From an uncultured Slackia sp. (GTDB lineage: Bacteria > Actinomycetota > Coriobacteriia > Coriobacteriales > Eggerthellaceae), in assembly GCA_900555495.1 (NCBI GenBank), contig USLD01000057.1, forward strand, positions 1 through 8,282: a stretch of 8,282 bases of DNA, read 5' to 3'. How positions within the stretch are numbered: the first letter of the stretch is position 1; each line of letters opens with the position of its first letter. The notes beneath the pieces were generated by a model that had not been told where the DNA came from, made no database searches, and was given only the letters and a program-made list of their open reading frames with translations. Positions 1-5,270 of this stretch are shown here, one piece after another. The position numbers and the translations under genes are program-made.

Positions 1-624
1 GAGCGAGCCGACCGACGAGGAATAACCCGCCTCGACGATCACGCCGTCGGCGTCAAGCGTCAAATACACCGACGGAATATTGCCGCGCGCATCCGTCGTC
101 TCGTCAGTGAGCGCCAGGGTCACGCTACGGCCCACCACCTCGGTGGTCTTCTCGTCGCCCTCGCCCTTCTCTTCGGTAATGTCCTTGGAGCTTGTCTCGG
201 TCGCCCCGCGGCCGATTTCAGCAACCGCCTCGTCCTGCGTCTTGCCGATAAGCTCGACAAGCTTCGGGGCCTCTTTGCGAGCGCCCGCGCCCTTGCCCGC
301 GTCAGATGCGGGCACCGAGGAATCCTTCTCGACCTTTGCGGTCTGGACGGCGCTCTGGTAAGCGACGTCGCGGGCCTCGCCGACCAGCATCCAGGCGAAA
401 TAACCCAAGGCCGCGATCAGAAGAACGAGCACGATCGACACCGCGATCAAGACGATGCGCATCCTCTTCGAGGCCTTATGGTGCACCGCCGCCGGATGTT
501 CCGACGCGGAAGAGGGCTGCTGTGCGCCTTCCCCTTCCTCGGCAGAACGTTCGTCCTGCCGGTCCTCGACCTCAACGGCCTGCTCTTCTTTATCGGTACG
601 TGCGTGCTTGGCATGCTTCGCCAT
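1..624 (-). CDS. Single-pass membrane protein of unknown function (3' end outside window)
   Basis: I do not recognise a named family. The reading frame is open from the ATG at 624 to the left edge, giving 208 visible residues, and it continues beyond. Residues 1-54 are charged and Glu-rich, with basic ends (MAKHAKHART; HHKASKRMR). Residues 55-80 form one strong transmembrane helix. The rest, rich in Ala, Glu, Asp and Thr, should lie outside the membrane. Residues 121-140 (starting KLVELIGKTQDEA) look faintly like the start of a PASTA repeat, but one short match is weak evidence. Residues 165-208 read as alternating beta strands. The start is supported by GAAGGAAGG, six bases upstream. It lies 63 bases after the 46-residue peptide gene on the same strand and may share its transcript. 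The topology is clear, the function unknown. Confidence 0.8.
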   Translation of the reverse strand, partial: MAKHAKHARTDKEEQAVEVEDRQDERSAEEGEGAQQPSSASEHPAAVHHKASKRMRIVLIAVSIVLVLLIAALGYFAWMLVGEARDVAYQSAVQTAKVEKDSSVPASDAGKGAGARKEAPKLVELIGKTQDEAVAEIGRGATETSSKDITEEKGEGDEKTTEVVGRSVTLALTDETTDARGNIPSVYLTLDADGVIVEAGYSSSVGSL

Positions 625-687
625 GAATACGCCTTCCTTCCCCCGATCGCCCGAAAAGCCTGAACTCTTCGGAAAACCGCCGATCGA

Positions 688-828
688 CTAGTTGAATGCT
701 ATATATGCCACGATCGCGGCGAGGATGACCGCCGCTGCGGCGAGGATGACCTTTTGCATGGCGCTCATAGGCGGCACATTCTTCAAGTCCTCTTCGGTTT
801 GCTCTCGATAGCGTTCGTCTCGCGCCAT
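688..828 (-). CDS. 46-residue single-span membrane peptide, hypothetical
   Basis: This is a small protein with a charged N-terminal half (MARDERYREQTEEDLKNVPP) and a C-terminal hydrophobic helix, residues 25-45, made of Ala, Ile and Val. It resembles a tail-anchored or single-span membrane peptide. A longer in-frame ORF begins upstream at 906, but I chose the ATG at 828. GAAAGGGG sits a few bases before it, and the extra 26 residues would be encoded by the upstream leader and hairpin. A perfect TATAAT lies 55 bases upstream of this start. The gene may be co-transcribed with the membrane protein that follows. No homologue comes to mind. The amphipathic-then-hydrophobic pattern, RBS and codon pattern make it a likely real gene. 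Confidence 0.65.
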   Translation of the reverse strand: MARDERYREQTEEDLKNVPPMSAMQKVILAAAAVILAAIVAYIAFN

Positions 829-882
829 GAAGGCACCCCTTTCGCTGTATCCGTCGATATATGCGTTGGTCGCATTCCGAGT

Positions 883-888
883 ATTATA
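883..888 (-). promoter_or_regulatory. Candidate -10 element (TATAAT) for the small membrane peptide gene
   Basis: A perfect TATAAT is read on the minus strand 55 bases before the ATG at 828. No recognisable -35 hexamer exists at 17 bases. That space is occupied by the 11-bp inverted repeat at 892-919. The element may be a weak or activator-dependent promoter, or a chance match. Confidence 0.35.
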
Positions 889-891
889 CGA

Positions 892-919
892 GCAAGGCCC
901 GCTCATATGCGGGCCTTGC
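892..919 (-). terminator. 11-bp perfect hairpin after the suf/sms pair; possible terminator
   Basis: GCAAGGCCCGC and its exact complement flank a 6-base loop. The hairpin lies 62 bases past the smsB stop. No U-tract follows on either strand, so intrinsic termination is uncertain. On the minus strand it abuts the TATAAT at 883-888, so it could equally be an operator for the downstream small gene. Confidence 0.5.
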
Positions 920-950
920 CTTGAATATCCATAGCGCGGCGGTGCTCATG

Positions 951-968
951 TCCGCCTATACAGGCGGA
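951..968 (-). repeat. 7-bp inverted repeat 13 bases after the smsB stop
   Basis: TCCGCCT and AGGCGGA are separated by a 4-base loop (ATAC). The stem is stable and GC-rich but has no U-tract. It may protect the 3' end of the sms transcript or act with the larger hairpin at 892-919. Confidence 0.4.
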
Positions 969-981
969 TCAAGCGGCGCTC

Positions 982-1908
982 TTAGGAAAGGAAGTCGTCG
1001 AGAATCTCGGCCTCGGCCTCTTCCTCGGTCAAGCCGAGCGTCATCAGCTTGACGATTTGATCGCCTGCGATCTTGCCGATCGCGGCTTCATGGATCAACT
1101 GAGCGTCTTCGCTCGCCGCTTCGATGCCGGGAATCGCCTTCACCTTCGCCTCGCCCATGATGATGGCGTCACACTGCACATGGCCGCGGCAAGCCGCCTC
1201 GCCGATAACCAGCGGATTGAAGATCTGCACGGAATCGTCCTGGGCGACGCTTCGCGAAATCACCTGCACGCTGGAATCATCGCCCTTCAGACGAACGGTC
1301 ATATTCGACGTTGCCGTCTGAGAGCCGTGCGTGAGAAGCTTTTCGGTCAAAACGAGCTTTGCACCCGCCTCGAGCTCGGCGTTGGTGTCGCGGATCGTGG
1401 AGGTGACGCCGCGCAGCTGCGTGGACTCCATCTCGCAATGAGAGCCCTCGGCCATGTAGATGTTGGTCGTGGGGTTCAAGACGCGCTCGCCCGTGCCCTC
1501 GCCTTCGCCGTAGTGCTTCTCGACGTAGCGCATGCGGGAATTCTTGCCCAACCAGAAGCTGTGAATACCGTCGTGCTCGGTCTTTTCGTCGCCGGTGTTG
1601 TGAATGCCGCAGCCCGCGATGACCGTGACGTCCGCGTCTTCGCCGATATGGAAGTCGTTATAAACCACATCGGTCATGCCCGCCTTGGTCATGATGACGG
1701 GAATATGAACCGTCTCATTCTTCGTACCGGGCGCAATGGTGATTTCGATGCCTTGCTTATCGGTGAAGGTCTCGATGGTGATATTGGCGCTCGAATGTCG
1801 CTCGACCAGCTGACCGTCCTTGCGGATATTGAAGGCGCCGCGCGGCATGCCGTGCAGGTCGGCGATCTGTTCGAGCAGTTTCTCATCAATCGTGGAAAGG
1901 TCCGCCAT
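982..1908 (-). CDS. SufB/SufD-family Fe-S assembly scaffold, SmsB-like (minimal SUF)
   Basis: This protein of 308 residues is the scaffold partner of the SufC-type ATPase. The SufBD core beta-helix spans roughly residues 60-255. Its signature segments are CRGHVQCDAIIMG (240-252), IHEAAIGKI (272-280, matching the His-Glu pair of SufB) and a C-terminal GLTEEEAEAEI helix. It is much shorter than E. coli SufB (about 495) or SufD (about 423) and lacks their long N-terminal extension, as expected of archaeal-type SufB/SmsB proteins. Cysteines are at 100, 158, 240 and 246. By eye, the position of E. coli SufB Cys405 is Ala254. The chosen ATG has GAGGAG upstream and starts 11 bases after the sufC stop; an in-frame start at 1977 would overlap sufC. 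No SufS, SufU or SufE is nearby. Assignment to the SufBD superfamily is firm; the SmsB subtype is inferred from length and partner. Confidence 0.9.
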   Translation of the reverse strand: MADLSTIDEKLLEQIADLHGMPRGAFNIRKDGQLVERHSSANITIETFTDKQGIEITIAPGTKNETVHIPVIMTKAGMTDVVYNDFHIGEDADVTVIAGCGIHNTGDEKTEHDGIHSFWLGKNSRMRYVEKHYGEGEGTGERVLNPTTNIYMAEGSHCEMESTQLRGVTSTIRDTNAELEAGAKLVLTEKLLTHGSQTATSNMTVRLKGDDSSVQVISRSVAQDDSVQIFNPLVIGEAACRGHVQCDAIIMGEAKVKAIPGIEAASEDAQLIHEAAIGKIAGDQIVKLMTLGLTEEEAEAEILDDFLS

Positions 1909-1919
1909 GGCGTGCTCCT

Positions 1920-2696
1920 CTAGCAATTCGTGGAAATCTCGGTCAGGTGCAGCTCGGTCGGCTGCGTCAGCTGGCAACCGTGCTGGCCGCGATCGGCCAA
2001 GCCGAGCTTGGGAAGGATCTCTTCGCGCGGACCCATCTCTTCGATGCGGCCGTTACGCAGGCAAACGATGTCGTCTGCAAGCTGGATGATCCTTTCCTGA
2101 TGGGAAATGATCACGATGCTTCGATCGTCGCGCGTCTCGTGGATGTCGCGGAAGGTCTCGGTCAGACGGTCGAAGCTCCACAGGTCGATACCTGCCTCGG
2201 GCTCGTCGTAAATGGCCATCTTGGGATCGCGCGCCAGCATGGTGGCGATTTCGATACGCTTGACCTCGCCGCCGGAAAGGCTCTTGTCGACCTCGCGCGT
2301 CAGATACGCGGCCGAGCACAAGCCGACTTTCGCAAGGTATTCGTTGCATTCGAGAGCCGGAAGGCGCTTCCCTGCCGCGAGCTCGAGAAGCTTCTTCACT
2401 TTCATACCCTTGAAGCGGGCGGGCTGCTGGAAACCGTAGCCGATGCCGAGTTTGGCGCGCTCGGTGATGGAGGCGTGGGTGATATCCTGGCCGTTGAAGA
2501 CGATCGAGCCGGACGTGGGCTGTTCGATGCCCATGATGAGCTTGGCAAGCGTCGACTTGCCGCCGCCGTTCGGACCGGTGATGACGGTGAATTTGCCGTC
2601 CGCGATCGTCAGCGTAAGGCCGTCGATGATGCGCTTGGTCTGCGAAGATCCGTCTTCGACGGGAACCTCGAATACAAGGTCTTTCAATTCAAGCAT
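1920..2696 (-). CDS. sufC: SufC-type Fe-S assembly ATPase (SmsC-like)
   Basis: This cytosolic ABC-type ATPase drives Fe-S cluster assembly on the SufB/SmsB scaffold. It has 258 residues and all ABC motifs: Walker A GPNGGGKST (41-49), Q-loop GFQQP (89-92 region), signature LSGGE (140-144), Walker B MAIYDEPEAGID (160-171) and H-loop His199. There are no membrane segments and no permease, which fits the Suf role. The Walker B tail DEPEAGIDLWSF differs from the DEIDSGLD of classical proteobacterial SufC and resembles the archaeal/anaerobe type. The pairing with one short SufBD protein fits the minimal SMS arrangement. The ATG is preceded by AAGGGGG, seven bases upstream. The next gene begins 11 bases after the TAG, so the two form an operon. 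The C-terminal stretch after residue 232 is polar and not recognisable. Confidence 0.93.
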   Translation of the reverse strand: MLELKDLVFEVPVEDGSSQTKRIIDGLTLTIADGKFTVITGPNGGGKSTLAKLIMGIEQPTSGSIVFNGQDITHASITERAKLGIGYGFQQPARFKGMKVKKLLELAAGKRLPALECNEYLAKVGLCSAAYLTREVDKSLSGGEVKRIEIATMLARDPKMAIYDEPEAGIDLWSFDRLTETFRDIHETRDDRSIVIISHQERIIQLADDIVCLRNGRIEEMGPREEILPKLGLADRGQHGCQLTQPTELHLTEISTNC

Positions 2697-2739
2697 GAGT
2701 GGTCCCCCTTGGGTATGTCTAATTGCTGCTTAAAAGATA

Positions 2740-2749
2740 GCATATATGC
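2740..2749. repeat. 10-bp palindrome GCATATATGC upstream of sufC
   Basis: This perfect AT-cored palindrome lies 44 bases before the sufC ATG and directly beside the hairpin at 2751-2786. It could be part of a promoter or an operator. A related GCATATAT, read on the minus strand, also occurs in the leader of the small peptide gene (857-864). Confidence 0.3.
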
Positions 2750-2750
2750 G

Positions 2751-2786
2751 ACGCAGGGTTTCCCCTCGTGCGGAGAAACCCTGCGT
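2751..2786 (-). terminator. 12-bp hairpin between the lipoprotein gene and sufC
   Basis: ACGCAGGGTTTC pairs perfectly with its complement across a 12-base loop, which can extend the stem by two more G-C pairs. The hairpin begins 30 bases after the lipoprotein stop and ends 54 bases before the sufC ATG. There is no U-run, so it may terminate with Rho help, insulate the two units, or sit in the sufC leader as an attenuator. Confidence 0.55.
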
Positions 2787-2815
2787 TGTGTCGGTAAATT
2801 CATCATTCGGACCGT

Positions 2816-3877
2816 TTAGGCGGCTTGGGCACCCGCTCCTGCGGTCGCGCCCGCCGTCGTTCCGGCTGCCGTTCCGTCGGCCGAGCCTGCGACGGACCCG
2901 CCGGGCAGAACGGCATTCGATCCGGCTTCGGCCTTCGGAAGGGCCTCGCCGTCGACGGACTCTTCCTTGGCGGCGTCTGCGTCGGCGTCGGAATCGGCCG
3001 CATCGGCATCCGTCGTCTTGGTCGCCGCCGCAGCAGACGATGAGACCTCGACGAGAGGCAGCGCGGAAAGATCGAGCGTGGAGCCGAGCCACTTCGAGCA
3101 GACCACGCCGGCGATGCCGTTATTCGTCAGCGCTTCGAGCGCGCCGGAAACAGCCTCTTGAAGATCGGCATTGTCGGCGCTTGCAGCCACGCCGTATCCG
3201 CCGATGCTGCCGAGCACGCACACGGGCTCGACATCGACGTTCTGGCCCAAGGCAGCATACGTTCCGATGACCGCATCGGCCGCGACATACTTGGAATCGC
3301 CCGTCTCTATGGAAGAAAGGGCAGAAAGAAGGTCGGCCTTAGCGACGAGGGCATCGTCGCCGAAGGCGTTGGTGACGGCCCAAGCGCTCGTCGAGGAAGA
3401 CTGCGCGGCGATCTTCGGCGAGGCCTCGCGCGAAGGAACCTTGGAGCCCGGGGCGGCGAACAACGCGACGCCCGTCTGCGTGTACGGCTTGGAGACCCAC
3501 ACATTGCCGCTCTCGTCGGAGGATGTGGCGCCCATAACGATGTCGACGTCGCCTTTCCTGAGGGCGGAGTCCACATCGACCTCGCTGCCGGCACTGCCGA
3601 GCGTGACGACCTCGAGCTTGAGGCCGAGCTGGTCGGCGATCGCCGCGGCCATGTCGACATCGAGACCCGAAGCGGATCCGTCGGATGCGGAAACCATGAA
3701 GGGAGCTCCTCCGCCGACGCCGACCCTCAAGGTGCCGTCTTTGCCGATCGTCGGCGAAGATACCGTGGGCTCGAGCGTTTCGGGGGTATACGCGGTCGTC
3801 TGCGAACAGCCGACAAGCGCCAGCGCAAGACAGACGGCGCAGGCGAACGCGCCTACGAGTGACACGCGATGCTTCAT
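2816..3877 (-). CDS. Solute-binding lipoprotein (SBP_bac_3 type) with low-complexity tail
   Basis: This predicted lipoprotein is exported and lipid-anchored. Residues 1-24 form a type II signal peptide ending in the lipobox LVGC (Cys24). Residues 48-265 match the family 3 periplasmic-binding fold: LRVGVGGGAPF, then SGLDVDMAAAIADQLG (70-85), ALRKGDVDIVMGATS (105-119), SKPYTQTG (129-136), ADAVIGTY (200-207) and NNGIAGVVCSKWLGS. Family proteins usually bind amino acids for ABC uptake, but no permease or ATPase is adjacent. By eye, the ligand Arg of GlnH/HisJ is Ser123 and the ligand Asp is Thr206, so an ordinary amino-acid ligand is doubtful. Residues 279-353 form an Ala/Asp/Gly/Thr low-complexity tail. 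The ATG has GAGG nine bases upstream and gives a correct signal peptide; the in-frame extension to 4012 does not. Confidence 0.85.
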   Translation of the reverse strand: MKHRVSLVGAFACAVCLALALVGCSQTTAYTPETLEPTVSSPTIGKDGTLRVGVGGGAPFMVSASDGSASGLDVDMAAAIADQLGLKLEVVTLGSAGSEVDVDSALRKGDVDIVMGATSSDESGNVWVSKPYTQTGVALFAAPGSKVPSREASPKIAAQSSSTSAWAVTNAFGDDALVAKADLLSALSSIETGDSKYVAADAVIGTYAALGQNVDVEPVCVLGSIGGYGVAASADNADLQEAVSGALEALTNNGIAGVVCSKWLGSTLDLSALPLVEVSSSAAAATKTTDADAADSDADADAAKEESVDGEALPKAEAGSNAVLPGGSVAGSADGTAAGTTAGATAGAGAQAA

Positions 3878-3949
3878 CGTTTCGTTCCTCTTTTCCGATT
3901 GTCGATTCGTTTCTTCTTCCGGCTGACCTAGTCTTTGCCCCCACACCCG

Positions 3950-3998
3950 CGCACCGGGGGTTTGCGGATTATTCCGCTCCGCCCTCTCCCCCGGTGCG
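3950..3998 (-). promoter_or_regulatory. Nested hairpin in the lipoprotein leader
   Basis: An 11-bp perfect stem (CGCACCGGGGG with its complement) encloses a second hairpin, GCGGA-ATAA-TCCGC, with unpaired sides of 10 and 3 bases. Read on the minus strand it ends 73 bases before the lipoprotein ATG, so it may be a leader RNA structure. It has no U-tract and matches no riboswitch that I recognise. Confidence 0.35.
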
Positions 3999-4143
3999 GC
4001 AGGATGCCGCAAGGAATCGCCGGAGGGTGCGTCTTACTTCTAGGATACGCCATGCTCACCCGGCAAAGCCGCGCTTACGTGGATCCTTTCGACCGCATCT
4101 GCCATGGACTTGGAAAGACGTCGCGCCTTTCCGCAACTACAGA

Positions 4144-4180
4144 CCCGAAAGAAGTTCGGGGTAAGTTTAGCAGATTTACC
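4144..4180. repeat. Short hairpin followed by a 21-bp imperfect palindrome
   Basis: CCCGAA-AGAAG-TTCGGG (4144-4160) is a 6-bp hairpin. Directly after it, GGTAAGTTTAGCAGATTTACC (4160-4180, sharing one G) is an imperfect dyad with 5-bp perfect ends and AT-rich inner halves. This is operator-like and would suit a regulator of comF or the divergent lipoprotein. Confidence 0.3.
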
Positions 4181-4352
4181 GAAATCGCCTCGCTCTTCGA
4201 GGGAAGACCTTCGTAAAGCCGGGAATGGCCGCGGATCGAGACGAGATAATCGACGCTTCGGGGCGAATCGTCGCATGCGAGCCGGGTCGCAGCCGTATAC
4301 GGGCCGGAATTCGGCCGCAGCACAGCTTTATCCTGGGTTCGAACCGCCCGAG

Positions 4353-4360
4353 AAAGGAGG
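4353..4360 (+). promoter_or_regulatory. Ribosome binding site that fixes the comF GTG start
   Basis: AAAGGAGG lies four bases before the GTG at 4365. It is the only strong Shine-Dalgarno match in this ORF's upstream part. It therefore decides against the much longer in-frame ATG at 4104, whose extra 87 residues are Arg-rich and unlike ComF. Confidence 0.75.
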
Positions 4361-4364
4361 CGCC

Positions 4365-5054
4365 GTGCCGTCGTTTCTAACGCAGGCGTTTTGCGAAACC
4401 CTCTGGCCTACCCGGTGCGTGCTTTGCGACGCACCGGGTGCGCTGCTATGCGAATCATGCCTGAGAAACCTACGCTACGTCGACTTTTACCAAGCATGCC
4501 CCACCTGCGGAGCGCCCTGGGGACGCATCCAATGCGACACCTGCAACGCCGTCGCTATAAAGCACAAGCCCCTGGCGGCTCCGTGCGTAACCTGCCTGGA
4601 ATACGACGCCGCGGCCGCCGCCATCGTGAAAACCTATAAAGACAAGGGCGAACGGCGCCTCGGCCCCCTGATGGCGAGCATGATGGCGCGTATCGTGCAA
4701 CCTTCTTGGATCGCATGGGCCCAAGCCGTCACCTATGTGCCCGCCACACCCGACGCCATTCGTCGCAGAGGCTTCGACCATGCTCGCATCCTCGCCGACG
4801 ACTTCGCGCGCGAAGTCGGTCTGCCCTGCATCGAACTCGTCGAACAGGCCGGCGCCGACGACCAGAGAGCACTCGGACGAAGACAGCGAACGGAGAACAT
4901 CGCCGGCAGGTTTCGCGCGCCGCGCGCGGCAGGTTTCTATCGAATCATAGCCGTCGACGATGTCACCACCACGGGAGCAACCCTCGCAGGCATTCAAGAG
5001 GCCCTCGCACGCGTGCAATGCGCTTCGCGCCTCGTCACGTTCGCGCGCGTCTGA
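4365..5054 (+). CDS. comF: ComF-family phosphoribosyltransferase-like protein
   Basis: This ComF/GntX-family protein has 229 residues, the usual length. The N-terminal zinc-ribbon part has C18-x2-C21, C29-x2-C32, C45-x2-C48 and C57-x2-C60, plus a further C74-x2-C77. The phosphoribosyltransferase part includes VPATPDAIRRRGFDHA (125-140), the RALGRRQRTENIAGRF segment (168-183) and the PRPP loop AVDDVTTTGATL (196-207). In competent bacteria ComF helps take up single-stranded DNA in the cytosol; in others the role is unclear, and no competence gene is visible here. The GTG start is chosen from the AAAGGAGG just upstream and because the family motifs begin about 15 residues later. The preceding region has no gene and the next one starts 216 bases on, so it is probably transcribed alone. 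Confidence 0.92.
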   Translation: MPSFLTQAFCETLWPTRCVLCDAPGALLCESCLRNLRYVDFYQACPTCGAPWGRIQCDTCNAVAIKHKPLAAPCVTCLEYDAAAAAIVKTYKDKGERRLGPLMASMMARIVQPSWIAWAQAVTYVPATPDAIRRRGFDHARILADDFAREVGLPCIELVEQAGADDQRALGRRQRTENIAGRFRAPRAAGFYRIIAVDDVTTTGATLAGIQEALARVQCASRLVTFARV

Positions 5055-5100
5055 TGCAGATTCCGGCCGCTATGGAGTATCGTCAACGAATCTTCAACGA

Positions 5101-5150
5101 GTGCTTCCATTGAGCGACCGTACGCGATTCAATGAGACGAACGCAAGCAC
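5101..5150 (+). terminator. Nested inverted repeat after comF; possible terminator or leader structure
   Basis: An outer GTGCTT/AAGCAC stem (5101-5106 with 5145-5150) encloses CATTGAGCG paired with CGC and TCAATG (5108-5116 with 5123-5134, two-to-three-base bulge). It lies 46 bases after the comF stop. No U-run follows, so termination is uncertain; it also precedes the glycosyltransferase promoter region. Confidence 0.3.
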
Positions 5151-5174
5151 GGGGAGACGGCACGAAGATGCATT

Positions 5175-5204
5175 TTGTGTCTGCTTGCAATCAGCTGCTA
5201 GTAT
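5175..5204 (+). promoter_or_regulatory. Weak candidate promoter for the glycosyltransferase gene
   Basis: TTGTGT (5175-5180) and TAGTAT (5199-5204) are separated by 18 bases, a partial match to sigma-70 boxes. A perfect TATAAT also occurs at 5223-5228, but its proper -35 position is AGTATG. A good TTGACT (5216-5221) sits only one base before it, which cannot work as a pair. Some promoter in this AT-richer stretch is likely; which one is unclear. Confidence 0.3.
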
Positions 5205-5228
5205 GCGGCATGGCATTGACTCTATAAT

Positions 5229-5247
5229 TTTGAAAGTTTTGTTCAAA
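5229..5247 (+). promoter_or_regulatory. Operator-like inverted repeat upstream of the glycosyltransferase
   Basis: TTTGAA and TTCAAA are separated by 7 bases, immediately after the TATAAT at 5223-5228 and 24 bases before the GTG start. The position would suit a repressor site or a small leader hairpin just before the RBS (AAAGG, 5256-5260). Confidence 0.35.
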
Positions 5248-5270
5248 GTAGGGCGAAAGGCAGCGACCTC

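Larger units (their letters stand above)
3878..4364. other. Divergent intergenic region with inverted repeats and no credible gene
   Basis: This 487-base gap separates the start of the minus-strand lipoprotein gene from the plus-strand comF. ORFs across it are Arg/Pro/Ser-rich and lack RBSs and family features, so I call none. It should hold both promoters, but I see no convincing -35/-10 pair. It contains the nested hairpin at 3950-3998, the CCCGAA hairpin plus palindrome at 4144-4180, and a 5-bp repeat around an EcoRI-type GAATTC (4302-4316). Confidence 0.6.

Noticed and set aside
1057..2819. Long plus-strand frames (1057-1923 and 1947-2819) opposite smsB and sufC
   Set aside because: They are reverse-strand shadows of well-recognised genes, with no RBS and no family resemblance.
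3898..3932. Minus-strand AGGTCAGCCGGAAGAAG, resembling the SRP RNA apical loop
   Set aside because: The bases after the GGAA loop do not pair with those before it, and the flanking sequence does not form the SRP helix.
4302..4316. GGCCG-GAATT-CGGCC inverted repeat upstream of comF
   Set aside because: The stem is only five GC pairs around a GAATTC and no functional context is visible; it is probably chance.
4334..4350. GGTTCGAACC, resembling a tRNA T-arm
   Set aside because: The flanking five-base arms do not pair on either strand, and no anticodon or acceptor stem can be drawn.
4104..4364. N-terminal extension of ComF from an ATG at 4104
   Set aside because: The 87 extra residues are Arg- and Ser-rich and unlike ComF. 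A strong Shine-Dalgarno sequence precedes the GTG at 4365.
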